Positions 1-9,565 are shown, counted from the stretch's first letter. The stretch: 64,000 nucleotides of DNA from Permianibacter aggregans (GCF_009756665.1 NZ_CP037953.1:372001-436000); one strand, 5' to 3'. The notes: a model not told the origin generated them from the sequence alone. Made by a program: numbers and translations.

Positions 1-195
1 TCCGCCCTGATCGCGCTGGTCATTGCTTTCGTCACCGTTGACAAAGCGATCAGTGACAACGAAGTACACCGCCTGCTCGGCGAAAGGCTCCAGCGTGCCG
101 TAGTACTCGGCATCTGGTTTGGCAGGTTCTTGTTGGCAGGCGGCCAACACCAACAACGAAGCGCTCAGCGTCGATAACACAGGAATCAGGCGCAT
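1..195 (-). CDS. GH13 alpha-amylase lipoprotein, N-terminal part (cut by window edge)
   Basis: Only the first 65 codons are in the window. The protein opens with a lipoprotein signal whose lipobox is L-A-A-C, then a short linker, then Q-A-V-Y-F-V-V-T-D-R-F-V-N-G-D, the first beta strand and calcium-loop region of GH13 alpha-amylases. It is therefore expected to be a surface or periplasmic lipoprotein hydrolysing alpha-1,4-glucans. Its ATG lies inside the 3' end of the MFS transporter gene (10-nt overlap), so the two are probably translationally coupled. It resembles the start of the second lipoprotein amylase at 6178, which has I-V-Y-F-V-M-I-D-R-F-N-D-G-D. The catalytic residues lie outside the window, so activity cannot be judged. 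Confidence 0.85.
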   Translation of the reverse strand, partial: MRLIPVLSTLSASLLVLAACQQEPAKPDAEYYGTLEPFAEQAVYFVVTDRFVNGDESNDQRDQGG

Positions 196-1700
196 GAAGC
201 TTCTCCATTGCCAGTAACGGATTGTGGTGAGTGCGTGGGTTTGGGTTCACTGACACGCAAGACAAAAAGCCCGGACAGGATCAGGCTGACACCGCCGATA
301 ATCAGTGCATAAATCGGCTTGGTATCGAAAAAGGTTTTCAGCAAAAAGCCGAGCGTGCTGGCGGCCATCAACTGCGGAATGACGATAAAGAAATTGAAGA
401 TGCCCATGTACACGCCCATCTTCTGCGCCGGCACGCTGTTCGACAACAGCGAATACGGCAGCGACAGAATCGACGCCCAGGCAAAACCAACGCCAACCAT
501 CGAGAGGAGCAACCAGTTCGGATCGCGGATCAGCGCAAATGACAGCAACGCCGCCCCCCCCAGCGAAACGTTCAGCATATGGCTGAACCGCAATCCGAAC
601 CAGCGCACCAAGAACGGGATGATGATTGCCGCAATCGCGGCGAAACCGTTGTAGGCACCAAACAAGACACCAACCCAATTGGCGCCTTCGTTATAGGCAG
701 CCGATGAGGTATCGGTGCTGCCGAAATGAATTTCCGTGACGGCAGCCGTGGTGTAGATCCACATGGCGAACAACGCAAACCAGGAAAAGAACTGGACGAC
801 AGCGAGCTTGCGCATTTCGTCCGGCATCTGCTGCAAATCATCAACAATCTCACGCAGCATTTTCGGGCCATAACCGCGAGCCGTTATGCTCAGCAGCAAA
901 CCATACGCAGCAATACCTCCGGTCAGCAGATAGAGCTGCTTATCCAGCGACATCATAAAAATCACCGCGACCCCGACAAGACCAACCAGCAACCAAATCA
1001 GGCCCTTGCTAACTGCACGCTTGGCATCGGTTTTGGTAGCAGGTAATGGTTTGGCATCATCAAAAGCTTTCAATACTTCCGGTGCATATTCGCGGGTACT
1101 GAGCACAGTCCAGAGCACTGCCGCAAACAACACCAGGCCGCCCGCGTAAAACGCATAACGAACGGTATCCGGCACGACGCCAGGCTCAGCCGTATTGGCG
1201 ACACCAACTTGAGCCAGAATCCAGGGTAGAAAACTGGCAACGACGGCGCCGATACCAATGAAAAAACTTTGCATCGCATAACCGGTCGAGCGTTGCTCCG
1301 GCCGTAATTGATCACCAACCAGCGCACGAAACGGCTCCATCGAAACATTGATCGAGGCGTCCATGATCCACAGCAGACCGGCGGCAATCCACAGCGTTGG
1401 CGAATTCGGCATGAACAATAGCGCCAGGGTCGTGATCAATGCGCCATAAAGAAAATACGGGCGACGACGACCGAGGCGCGTCCAGGTGCGATCGGAGTAA
1501 TAGCCGACGATCGGTTGCACAATCAAACCGGTCAGCGGTGCCGCCACCCAGAGCATCGGAATTTCATCCATTGGCGCACCGAGCGTCTGGAAAATCCGGC
1601 TGACGTTGGCGTTCTGCAATGCGAAACCAAACTGGATGCCCAAAAAACCAAAGCACATGTTCCAGATTTGCCAGAACGTCAATTGCGGTTTCGCGCTCAT
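186..1700 (-). CDS. MFS sugar (maltose-type) transporter, SLC45/GPH-like
   Basis: A 504-aa polytopic protein with about 12 hydrophobic segments. The cytoplasmic loop D-R-T-W-T-R-L-G-R-R-R-P-Y (about residue 70) is the MFS motif A form seen in GPH/SLC45 sugar symporters. Proteins of this type sit next to maltose TonB receptors in Xanthomonas, Caulobacter and Alteromonadales and bring maltose or maltodextrins across the inner membrane. The gene overlaps the following lipoprotein amylase gene by 10 nt, so they form one operon. A copy of the locus operator lies about 120 bp upstream at 1818-1831. A run of eight C (554-561) inside the coding region is a possible slippage site. Substrate assignment is from context, not direct evidence. 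Confidence 0.85.
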   Translation of the reverse strand: MSAKPQLTFWQIWNMCFGFLGIQFGFALQNANVSRIFQTLGAPMDEIPMLWVAAPLTGLIVQPIVGYYSDRTWTRLGRRRPYFLYGALITTLALLFMPNSPTLWIAAGLLWIMDASINVSMEPFRALVGDQLRPEQRSTGYAMQSFFIGIGAVVASFLPWILAQVGVANTAEPGVVPDTVRYAFYAGGLVLFAAVLWTVLSTREYAPEVLKAFDDAKPLPATKTDAKRAVSKGLIWLLVGLVGVAVIFMMSLDKQLYLLTGGIAAYGLLLSITARGYGPKMLREIVDDLQQMPDEMRKLAVVQFFSWFALFAMWIYTTAAVTEIHFGSTDTSSAAYNEGANWVGVLFGAYNGFAAIAAIIIPFLVRWFGLRFSHMLNVSLGGAALLSFALIRDPNWLLLSMVGVGFAWASILSLPYSLLSNSVPAQKMGVYMGIFNFFIVIPQLMAASTLGFLLKTFFDTKPIYALIIGGVSLILSGLFVLRVSEPKPTHSPQSVTGNGEASCA

Positions 1701-1817
1701 CCGTACCCTCGTTATCGGTTGTTATGGTTTTCAGGAGAAACAGATTTCCCCAAATGCATCAATGCACCAATAGTAACCTGCCGATGGTAGGGTCTTGCAC
1801 CAAATGATCACAGTCTG

Positions 1818-1831
1818 TGCATACGTATTCA
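1818..1831. promoter_or_regulatory. Putative LacI-family operator (copy 1)
   Basis: TGCATACGTATTCA, with flanking G and C completing GTG...CAC (1817-1832). The reverse complement TGAATACGTATGCA occurs exactly at two other divergent promoters of the locus (6077 and 18556). The central CG and near-perfect dyad are typical of LacI/GalR operators. It lies between the MFS operon and the divergent antiporter; its place in the family points to the MFS side as the target. Confidence 0.75.
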
Positions 1832-1906
1832 CCAATGCTGCTGTACGGCATTCCGTGAACCGGCTACATTGCCGATCCTTGTGGCGGTATTTCCCCAAAA
1901 ACAACA

Positions 1907-3097
1907 ATGAGTACGATAGAAACCTTTCTGCTGGCCATGCTGTTGATTCTGAGCGTGCCGTACTTGATTTGGCGGCTCGGCAACACCGACTACTACGCAC
2001 CGCTGGTGGTGGTGCAAATCCTGACCGGCATCGTGCTGGGGCCGGGTTTGCTCGGTGCCGCATTTCCTGAGTATTACCAACTCGTTTTCAATACCGAAGT
2101 CACTAATATCCTGTCCGGCATTGGCTCCTGGGCGGTCATGGTTTTCGTTTGGTTGGCCGGTCTGGAGCTGGATTTACAGGAAGCCTGGCAACATCGCCGG
2201 GAAAGCTCCATCACTGCTGGCCTCGCTTTTTCCGTTCCGTTGCTTGCGGGCTGCATCGCGGCCGCGTTGATGCTATGGCATAGCAACGAATGGATGGGAA
2301 GCGCGGCGCAGGATTGGCAATTCATTGTTGGTATCGGCATGGCTTGCTCGGTGACAGCGTTACCGATTCTGGTATTGCTGATGGAGAAACTGTCGATACT
2401 GCGCACGCCATTGGGGCAACGCGTGCTCCGTTACGCCAGCCTTGATGATTTGGTAGTCTGGGGCGTGCTGGCGATGATTCTGATGGACTGGCATCGTCTT
2501 GGCCGACAAGCCACGTTTATTGTTGTCTTCATTGCCGCGACGATTATTGCCCGACGCGCTTTTCCGCGCATGCCTGAACGTGACCGCTGGTATGCCGGTT
2601 TGATTTGGCTCAGTGCCTGTGGTCTGTTTGCCGACTGGGCCGGTTTGCATTACATGGTCGGCGCGTTTCTTTCTGGAGCGGTGCTGGATCATCGCTGGTT
2701 CAAGCAAGAAAGCATGGACCAACTCCGACATTTTCTGCTGCTGGTGCTGATGCCGGTATTTTTCCTGAACACCGGTTTGCGTACACATTGGAACATGGAT
2801 GGCGCAACGGTTCTAGTCGCCGCTGCATTGCTGCTGGCAGCTTGCGTAGGCGGCAAATTATGGGGTGTGCAGCTGGCAGGTAAGATTTTGCGCTGGCCAG
2901 CGCAAGACGCAAGAATCATTGGATGGCTGCTGCAAACCAAAGCATTGATCATGATCATCTTCGCCAATATTCTGCTCGACCGCGACATCATCAGTCACAG
3001 CAGCTTTACCGCGCTGCTATTAATGGCCATTGCCAGCACGATGCTGACGATTCCGATGGTAGCGCCGCGCCTGATAGAACACCGCCAGTATTCCTGA
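1907..3097 (+). CDS. Kef/CPA2-type cation:proton antiporter
   Basis: A 396-aa integral membrane protein with about 12 hydrophobic segments and Na+/H+ exchanger-family features. These include G-I-V-L-G-P near residue 47 and an adjacent acidic pair in Y-A-S-L-D-D-L-V-V-W near residue 180, the place of the ion-binding D-D in CPA2 antiporters. There is no C-terminal TrkA-N/RCK domain, so it is shorter than KefB/KefC. It probably exchanges Na+ or K+ for H+ across the inner membrane. No strong Shine-Dalgarno is visible before the ATG. It is divergent from the MFS gene and convergent with the TonB receptor, and looks unrelated to the sugar locus around it. Confidence 0.85.
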   Translation: MSTIETFLLAMLLILSVPYLIWRLGNTDYYAPLVVVQILTGIVLGPGLLGAAFPEYYQLVFNTEVTNILSGIGSWAVMVFVWLAGLELDLQEAWQHRRESSITAGLAFSVPLLAGCIAAALMLWHSNEWMGSAAQDWQFIVGIGMACSVTALPILVLLMEKLSILRTPLGQRVLRYASLDDLVVWGVLAMILMDWHRLGRQATFIVVFIAATIIARRAFPRMPERDRWYAGLIWLSACGLFADWAGLHYMVGAFLSGAVLDHRWFKQESMDQLRHFLLLVLMPVFFLNTGLRTHWNMDGATVLVAAALLLAACVGGKLWGVQLAGKILRWPAQDARIIGWLLQTKALIMIIFANILLDRDIISHSSFTALLLMAIASTMLTIPMVAPRLIEHRQYS

Positions 3098-3116
3098 CAC
3101 CACCGCCAAAAAAAAA

Positions 3117-3142
3117 CCCTTGTCAGCCAGGACTGACAAGGG
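3117..3142 (-). terminator. Rho-independent terminator of the TonB receptor gene
   Basis: A perfect 10-bp stem (CCCTTGTCAG / CTGACAAGGG) with a 6-nt loop, 20 bp beyond the receptor stop codon. It is followed on the minus strand by a run of nine T (the A run at 3108-3116). On the plus strand there is no T run, so it serves mainly the minus-strand gene. Confidence 0.9.
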
Positions 3143-3162
3143 ATGTAACGTCCAACCAGAAG

Positions 3163-5934
3163 TTAGAAGCGATAGCTTGCACCAAGCAGGTAGGTTGTGC
3201 CGAACTCGGCGTAGAACCGTGGCATGCTGGTGTCCGGGAAATACTCACGATAAGGCTCATCAGTGAGGTTGTTCACCTGCAGCAACAATGACAACCCGTC
3301 TAGACTGCTGTCTTCCGCGAAACTATATCCCATTTGGAAGTCGGTAATGGTTTCGCCACGAATATAGCGATCACTCAAGTCGCCGCCGAAACCTTGTACT
3401 TGGGCGAGAAAGTCCTCACGAGTACGTTGGCTAATTCGAGCCGAAAATCCACTTGCCTCGTAGTAAAATGTTACGTTGTGAACCACTTCCGATAAGCCAG
3501 GTAGCGGCGATTTGCTACCTGGGCCTTTGGCCTCTATTTCGCTATCGACAGCCGAATAGTTCGCTTGAATACCAAAGCCTTCCAACATGTCGGAAAACAC
3601 ATCCAAAGGTAACGAAGCAGCCACCTCAAATCCCGACAAGGAGCCCCCCTCACCGTTGGCAGGTCCGGAGAAGCGTCCAATGAACGTATCAGGAAGAGTC
3701 GTGCCTGGTGGATAGATACTTGTGTCGATAAAACCGTAATCATAGTTGTCGATATTCTGATCAAAAATGTAGGTTTTCAGGTCTTTGTAAAACGCGTTGA
3801 ATGCAACGTATCCGCGTGAGCCAAAATAGATCTCGTAGGTGACGTCGAAAGCATCGGCTAGCCACGGCTTCAGTTGAGGGTTACCGCCACCACCAGACCA
3901 TACCTCATCCGGTCCGCAAGTGTTGCAGATACCGACGTTTTGATTGGCTCGCAAATCATCCAAGCGTGGACGTGCCAATTGCCGACCTAAACCTACCCGC
4001 AACAATTGATCATCAACTACTTCGAAAGTCAGATTGAGGCTGGGTAACAGCTCGTCGTAACTGATACCACCTGTTTGCACTGCCGGATTCTGCGCGTTCT
4101 GATTTGGGTTGAAACCCACTGAACTCTGCTCAGTATCGACATACTGCACGCCGATATTTCCCCGTACCGGCACACCCCAATCGGCTTCGATGTTGGCCTG
4201 AATGAAAAATGTCATCACATCCTCATTTACTGTCCAATTCTTGTTGCTTACATCCGGGTGGAAAAGTGACGTAGTCGTGTAAATGGATCCAGAGGCATTG
4301 TTAGCGATGGTGCTCGGCAATCCTGCCAATGGGTTGTAGGCAATACTGTTGGTATTCCCAGCGAATCCTAGATCAACAGCGCCAAGCAAAATATCGCTGG
4401 GGATAACCAGCTCGTCGCCGAAGCTGCTGTTCAGGTTGACAAAATACTCATCCGAAGAACGGGACTTTTCGCGCTCGGTATAGTTCACACCAAACTCAAC
4501 CTGGGAAATCCAGCCCGTTTGAAAGGTGTGGGTAAAACTCAGATTCAAGCTATCGAGTTCATCTTCAGTACCCAGATTTTTCAAGAAGCCATCCTGGTTC
4601 CAACCACCCGGATCAGTCAGTACGATACTCTGTGGGTCGGCATAGTTTTCACCATATTGATAACGAGCCAGCCCTGTTCCCTGATCAAGCAATACTCTTA
4701 CGGTATCGCTGGCACTGGAGTTACTTGCATGCCCCAATCCGGAATAGGTTTCCAAAACCAATTGCTTACGCTCAGCTTCGGAGTGGGACAAGTCAAGCGT
4801 CATTTCCCAGGCATCGCCAAAGCTAAACTCGTTCTTCCAACCAACCGACAACATTTCATCGTCCCAACGGTTTACATCATTTCGCAATACCGGACGAACG
4901 CCGACAAAAGTCGCCTCCTGAACAATATTATTGGCGTCAACGACTGGATCCTGGAGGCTCGCACCAGACCATGCCAAGCCAGTTTCCATAAAGCGCAATA
5001 CTTCGTTTGACTCAAACTCCGAGTAGAACAAATCTACCGTTGAGCGGAAGTTGTCATTCGGCTTTAGTTCGAGTACACCAATAAAGCCGTCACGGATAAA
5101 TTCTCCGGAAGATGATTGAACTTTACCACCCCCCAGGATGATGTCCTCGGTACCATCACTATTGACATCAGCGGTTGGATAACCCCACGCCTCCCAGCGA
5201 TTGGACTGATTGACCGAACCAAGATGGGCATACCCCAAGGTAAGACCAACCTTGCCATCCATAAATTGGTCGATATAGGAAATGCTGAATCGCTCACCAA
5301 TATCGCTGAATTCTGGATTCAGTTCGCCCTTCGAGTTTTTCTCGCCGCGGATGTTTACGTTGATGATACGCTCGTTGTAGTCCAACGGCATCGCGGTTCG
5401 CAAATCGACTGTTCCCGAAAGACCTTGGCCTACTAAAGTGGCATCTGGCGTCTTATACAGCATGACGGAACTGATGAGTTCCGAAGGATACTGGTCAAAC
5501 TCTGCACCGCGAGTCTGACTGACACTGACCTGTTCACGACCATTGACCAGCGTTGTACTGAAATAGTCTGGCATACCACGAATATTGATTTGTGATGCAC
5601 GTCCAGCGGTACGTTGCGCGGTAACACCAGGCAACCGTGAAATGGCATCAGCGATACTCATGTCTGGTAACTTACCGATATCTTCGGCCGAAATCACTTC
5701 AGTGATAGTGTCAGAAGCAAATTTCGTCTCTGTGGCTCGTTCAATACTTGCCCGGAGGCCGGTTACTGTGATGACCACGGCTTCTTTCTTTTTCGCGCTG
5801 TCTTTTTGTTGCGCTACTTCCTGCCCAGCCTCTGCTTGTTCTGCGGTCGCATCTTCCGCGGCTTGTGCATATGTGCCCGCAGATAAAGCTGACGCCAGTG
5901 CCAAGCTGATTACGCTTCGCTTGAATGGATACAT
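3163..5934 (-). CDS. TonB-dependent receptor for alpha-glucan oligosaccharides (MalA-like)
   Basis: About 923 aa, an outer-membrane 22-strand receptor of the TonB-Xanth-Caul type, which includes the Caulobacter maltose receptor MalA. The start M-Y-P-F-K-R-S-V-I-S-L is chosen because a signal peptide ending A-Q-A follows at once and GGAG lies 9 nt upstream; a longer frame reaches 6030. After the signal come an acidic linker, a TonB-box-like V-V-I-T-V-T-G, the plug domain (I-S-A-E-D-I-G-K-L-P-D, then N-I-R-G-M) and a long barrel ending in the outer-membrane signature Y-L-L-G-A-S-Y-R-F. It is divergent from a secreted amylase, with an operator between them, so it probably imports maltodextrins. 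The exact ligand is inferred from context. Confidence 0.92.
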   Translation of the reverse strand: MYPFKRSVISLALASALSAGTYAQAAEDATAEQAEAGQEVAQQKDSAKKKEAVVITVTGLRASIERATETKFASDTITEVISAEDIGKLPDMSIADAISRLPGVTAQRTAGRASQINIRGMPDYFSTTLVNGREQVSVSQTRGAEFDQYPSELISSVMLYKTPDATLVGQGLSGTVDLRTAMPLDYNERIINVNIRGEKNSKGELNPEFSDIGERFSISYIDQFMDGKVGLTLGYAHLGSVNQSNRWEAWGYPTADVNSDGTEDIILGGGKVQSSSGEFIRDGFIGVLELKPNDNFRSTVDLFYSEFESNEVLRFMETGLAWSGASLQDPVVDANNIVQEATFVGVRPVLRNDVNRWDDEMLSVGWKNEFSFGDAWEMTLDLSHSEAERKQLVLETYSGLGHASNSSASDTVRVLLDQGTGLARYQYGENYADPQSIVLTDPGGWNQDGFLKNLGTEDELDSLNLSFTHTFQTGWISQVEFGVNYTEREKSRSSDEYFVNLNSSFGDELVIPSDILLGAVDLGFAGNTNSIAYNPLAGLPSTIANNASGSIYTTTSLFHPDVSNKNWTVNEDVMTFFIQANIEADWGVPVRGNIGVQYVDTEQSSVGFNPNQNAQNPAVQTGGISYDELLPSLNLTFEVVDDQLLRVGLGRQLARPRLDDLRANQNVGICNTCGPDEVWSGGGGNPQLKPWLADAFDVTYEIYFGSRGYVAFNAFYKDLKTYIFDQNIDNYDYGFIDTSIYPPGTTLPDTFIGRFSGPANGEGGSLSGFEVAASLPLDVFSDMLEGFGIQANYSAVDSEIEAKGPGSKSPLPGLSEVVHNVTFYYEASGFSARISQRTREDFLAQVQGFGGDLSDRYIRGETITDFQMGYSFAEDSSLDGLSLLLQVNNLTDEPYREYFPDTSMPRFYAEFGTTYLLGASYRF

Positions 5935-6076
5935 CTCCCCGTTCTCCGTTCTCGTGTGTGGTATTGAATACGCCCGTTGCTTTTTCGCTTTTGACCGGGC
6001 TGTGCGCAATTGTTGTGCATCGGTTACCAACTGCGTGAAGGGATAGTATCCGCCCTGCTACCGCAACGGCGTTTTC

Positions 6077-6090
6077 TGCATACGTATTCA
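6077..6090. promoter_or_regulatory. Putative LacI-family operator (copy 2)
   Basis: TGCATACGTATTCA, identical to the copy at 1818. It lies in the 243-bp gap between the divergent TonB receptor (start 5934) and lipoprotein amylase (start 6178), so one bound regulator could control both. Confidence 0.8.
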
Positions 6091-6104
6091 AGGGGTGATC
6101 AGCA

Positions 6105-6124
6105 AATTGTGCAGGTGCACAATT
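6105..6124. promoter_or_regulatory. Perfect 9-bp inverted repeat beside the operator
   Basis: AATTGTGCAGGTGCACAATT: two perfect 9-bp arms around GG, 14 bp from operator copy 2. Pieces of the same words (TTGTGCA, TTGCAC) lie near the other two operators (about 1796-1820 and 18509-18535) without forming the same dyad. It may be a site for a second regulator. The function is unknown. Confidence 0.45.
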
Positions 6125-6177
6125 CGGTATACAGTGGTTACAGTTGGCTTACTCCTAGAACCAAAAAGTCAACCGTC

Positions 6178-8829
6178 ATGTCTAGCTCACTGCACCGTTA
6201 CTACGCTGCTGCTTTGTTTTTTGCGCTGAACCTGTGCGCTTGCGCGCCATCAGGCACCGAAGCGCCGGCATCGACCGAATCCATTCAAGTCTCCCCGCAC
6301 CGGCATATCGAATCCCCGGACTGGCGTGATCAGATCGTTTACTTCGTGATGATTGATCGGTTTAACGATGGCGACGCCAGCAACAATGACCAAGGCACCG
6401 GCGAATACGACCCGAATGACCCAGCCAAATTCAGTGGCGGCGATTTGGCCGGCGTCATCCGGCAAATCGATTACATCAAGGGCCTTGGCGCGACGGCGCT
6501 GTGGATGACGCCACCGGTCGCCAACCAATGGTGGGACGGGATGATTCAGTACGGTGGTTATCATGGCTACTGGGCAGAAAACTTCAAAGCCATCGATGCC
6601 CATTTTGGTCAGCTGCAGGACTACCAACGCCTCGCGGAGCTACTGCATCGTCAAGACATGTATTTGATTCATGACGTCGTGGTCAATCACACCGGCAATT
6701 TCTTTGACTACAACGGCACTTACGATGCTGCCGATCCGACACAGCATTTCTTTATCAACGACGATTCAACACCGGTGAAAGCACCGACCCAGCCGCCCTT
6801 TCATCTGAACGATATCCGCAACCCGGAACACCGCGAAGCCGGCATCTACCACTGGACGCCGATCATTCGTGACTTTGGCGATATCGAGCAGGAAAAGAAC
6901 TGGCAGTTATCCAACCTCGACGACTTGAACACCGACAACCCGGTTGTCCGGCGCGCGCTACGCGACAGCTACGGCTATTGGATTAAAGAAGTTGGCGTAG
7001 ATGCCTTTCGTATCGACACCGCGTTTTATGTCTACCCGGAATTCTTCCACGACTTCATGTACAGCGACGATCCGGAAGCACCGGGTGTGATGCGTGTTGC
7101 CGAGCAAACCGGGCGCAAGCAGTTTCACTTGTTTGGCGAAGGCTTCGGCATTGACCGCGCCTTTGATGACAGCGTCACCCGGAAAATTGACGGCTACATG
7201 CGCGACGAAACCGGCCGAAAACTGCTACCGGGTATGGTCAACTTCCCGCTTTACGGCACCATTCAGGATGTCTTCATCCGCGGCCGCCCAACCAGTGAGA
7301 TGCGCTATCGCATTGAAACGATGATGAAGGCACACGAATCACCGCATTTGATGTCAACGTTTGTCGACAATCATGATGTCGAACGCTTTCTGGCCAGTGG
7401 CGATATCACCGGTTTCAAACAAGCCTTGACGCTGATCATGACGCTGCCGGGAATTCCGACGATCTATTACGGCACCGAGCAGTTGCTGACCGAGCAACGT
7501 GCCGCGATGTTCGCTGGTGGCTATCAATCGGGAGGGAAAGATCGTTTTGACCGACAAGCGCCGATGTATAAGTTTCTGCAGGAAGTGATTGCGCTTCGCA
7601 AACATTATCCAGCGCTGCGTCGCGGCACACCCAAGCTGGTTGCGGACAACCCGGCGGCACCCGGCGCGCTCGCTTATCTGATGGAGTATCCGCAACAAAC
7701 GCTATTGGTTGTGTTCAATACCGCCGATCAGCCCACGCTGATGAGCAACGTGCAATGGCAAACGACACAGGCCTTACGGCTGAAAGAAGTGTTTTCTTCT
7801 GCCGGCACCCGCCACGAACTGACACTGAAGCCAGGCCAGGTATTGAACCGGGAATTGGCAGCGCGGGAATTCAGTGTCTGGGAAGTCTTGCCGACAACTG
7901 ATAAACCGGAAGTCGCTCAGTCATCCACATCCGTAACACTCAGTATCGATCCCCTGCCCTCGACCAGCTATGTTGGTGATGTCGTGCTGGAAGGCTCGAT
8001 CAAAGGGCTGAACACCGCCAAACTGCTGATTAATGGCAATCTCGCCGATGCGATATCTGTGCAAGCTGACAGCAATGGCCGCTGGCAGTACCGTCTCGAT
8101 ACCTCAAGCATGATCAATCCAAACCAGACGCATCGCGTAGTGCTCTGGTCAGAAAAAACCGGCGTCGCTTCATCGGCGCAGGAGTTCACCGTTAAACGCC
8201 AATGGCAGCCGATACTGCAAATCAGTGATGCAGCCGGCGACGATAAAGGCCCTTTTGCACGCTATCGTTATCCATTGGATGCCTCTTGGGGTACATCGAA
8301 AGGTTTGGATATTCAAAACGTATCGGTATTTACCTCCGGCTCAGCGTTGAAGGTGTCGGTAAAAATGGCCGAACTGGTCGCGGCCTGGAATCCGGTCAAT
8401 GGTTTTGATCACCTCGTATTGACGATGTTCATCGAAATGCCAGAGCGGGACGCTGGCGCGCGCGCATTACCATTCCAGAATGCCGAGCTGCCGGACAACA
8501 TGCGCTGGCATTATCGTTTACGCACGCATGGTTGGAGCAATGCACTTTTTTCGGCCAAAGGCGCTGGCCCGGAGAACGAAGGCACTCCAGTAAGTCCGGG
8601 CGCCGAAATCGAGGTCGACCGCAGCGCGAAAACGATCACCGTTTCCATTCCGGCCAAATCCTTGGGAAACCCGCCTTCACTGTCGGGCGTGAAACTGTAT
8701 CTGAATAGTTGGGATTACGGCGAAGGCTACCGTCCACTCGGTGAACAGCCAACTTCGCACGATTTTGGTGGTGGTCGCGCTGATGAACCGCGCTGGATGG
8801 ATCAAACGAAAGTGATTGTGTTGCCTTAA
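6178..8829 (+). CDS. GH13 alpha-amylase lipoprotein with C-terminal glucodextranase-like domain
   Basis: 883 aa from the ATG at 6178, chosen because the lipoprotein signal (lipobox L-C-A-C) starts there. The GH13 barrel carries all four conserved regions: H-D-V-V-V-N-H (about 165), F-R-I-D-T-A-F with the nucleophile Asp (about 279), F-G-E-G-F with the acid Glu (about 321) and V-D-N-H-D (about 397). An Ig-like segment near 600 is followed by I-S-D-A-A-G-D-D-K-G, which resembles the C-terminal domain of glucodextranases and amylopullulanases. It should cut alpha-glucans at the cell surface or in the periplasm. It is divergent from the TonB receptor and convergent with the DUF6445-like gene, whose stop lies 12 bp from its own. 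Confidence 0.9.
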   Translation: MSSSLHRYYAAALFFALNLCACAPSGTEAPASTESIQVSPHRHIESPDWRDQIVYFVMIDRFNDGDASNNDQGTGEYDPNDPAKFSGGDLAGVIRQIDYIKGLGATALWMTPPVANQWWDGMIQYGGYHGYWAENFKAIDAHFGQLQDYQRLAELLHRQDMYLIHDVVVNHTGNFFDYNGTYDAADPTQHFFINDDSTPVKAPTQPPFHLNDIRNPEHREAGIYHWTPIIRDFGDIEQEKNWQLSNLDDLNTDNPVVRRALRDSYGYWIKEVGVDAFRIDTAFYVYPEFFHDFMYSDDPEAPGVMRVAEQTGRKQFHLFGEGFGIDRAFDDSVTRKIDGYMRDETGRKLLPGMVNFPLYGTIQDVFIRGRPTSEMRYRIETMMKAHESPHLMSTFVDNHDVERFLASGDITGFKQALTLIMTLPGIPTIYYGTEQLLTEQRAAMFAGGYQSGGKDRFDRQAPMYKFLQEVIALRKHYPALRRGTPKLVADNPAAPGALAYLMEYPQQTLLVVFNTADQPTLMSNVQWQTTQALRLKEVFSSAGTRHELTLKPGQVLNRELAAREFSVWEVLPTTDKPEVAQSSTSVTLSIDPLPSTSYVGDVVLEGSIKGLNTAKLLINGNLADAISVQADSNGRWQYRLDTSSMINPNQTHRVVLWSEKTGVASSAQEFTVKRQWQPILQISDAAGDDKGPFARYRYPLDASWGTSKGLDIQNVSVFTSGSALKVSVKMAELVAAWNPVNGFDHLVLTMFIEMPERDAGARALPFQNAELPDNMRWHYRLRTHGWSNALFSAKGAGPENEGTPVSPGAEIEVDRSAKTITVSIPAKSLGNPPSLSGVKLYLNSWDYGEGYRPLGEQPTSHDFGGGRADEPRWMDQTKVIVLP

Positions 8830-8841
8830 TCGCGTGATGCT

Positions 8842-9555
8842 TTACGTGCAGGACAATGGCTTCCGGCACGTAAAAAACCCGTTGAATGTCAGTCGGCCCT
8901 GCTCCGGGTCGTCCGACAACGCGTTCGTCGAACGAATGTCTCCGCAGTGAAAAATATTACCGTCATAAACAATCAAACGATTCCAGCGTGCCGGAATGTT
9001 TAGCACTTTTTCAAACCAGTGATTCGATTCGTTGAAATAACCAGGCCTGAAGCCATAGCGTTCGCCAAATTCCGACGCTGACATCTGCCCCGAATCGTGA
9101 ATCATTCTTGCCAGCGGCTCGCCCTGTTGTTTCGGCAGGAAAAAATTGGTCCCGCCCAGCGCTTCGTTCTTGAACAAATAAAGCACACTGGCCAGCACAC
9201 CTTGATTGAGCGGCTGCTGCGGTCGGTCGCGATGACACAACCATTGCCTTGGCTGCAGTTTTTCCGGCGGCAACGTCACCATGGTCAAACGGGTATAACT
9301 CTCGACTATTCGGCGAAACGGCAAATAGCGGCGCGCCGTTGTCAGCAGCCATTGGTTCATCTCGGCGGTTATCGCATCAGGCAAGGTAACGCCCACGCCT
9401 GGATAGGCATTCAACGGTGAATAGCCGAACAAATCCCGGTGTTTGACGGCCATTTGCACCAATGCCTGTGGGTTCAGCAGCGCATCATCAATCACCAGAA
9501 CGGGTAGCTGTCCCGCGATGGTTTTGACTTCAATGTGTGCATCAGCGTTGAACAT
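8842..9555 (-). CDS. DUF6445-like protein, possible Fe(II)/2-oxoglutarate-type fold
   Basis: 237 aa, last gene of the six-gene operon, starting 10 nt after the esterase stop. There is no signal peptide, so it is probably cytoplasmic. The sequence resembles the DUF6445 family, often found with tryptophan-halogenase-like genes in TonB-receptor loci. C-H-R-D-R-P (about 110), I-F-H-C-G-D (about 207) and G-R-L-T-F-N-G-F-F (about 222) recall the His/Asp...His...Arg order of Fe(II)/2-oxoglutarate oxygenases, but this is a reading by eye. No reaction is known. Its last codons and stop overlap a hairpin (TTTACGTGC / GCACGTAAA, 8841-8874). Confidence 0.7.
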   Translation of the reverse strand: MFNADAHIEVKTIAGQLPVLVIDDALLNPQALVQMAVKHRDLFGYSPLNAYPGVGVTLPDAITAEMNQWLLTTARRYLPFRRIVESYTRLTMVTLPPEKLQPRQWLCHRDRPQQPLNQGVLASVLYLFKNEALGGTNFFLPKQQGEPLARMIHDSGQMSASEFGERYGFRPGYFNESNHWFEKVLNIPARWNRLIVYDGNIFHCGDIRSTNALSDDPEQGRLTFNGFFTCRKPLSCT

Positions 9556-9565
9556 CGCAGCTTGT

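Noticed and set aside
8841-8874. Hairpin TTTACGTGC / GCACGTAAA as a terminator between convergent genes
   Set aside because: The loop is long, it overlaps the DUF6445-like coding end, and there is no T run on the downstream side of either strand.
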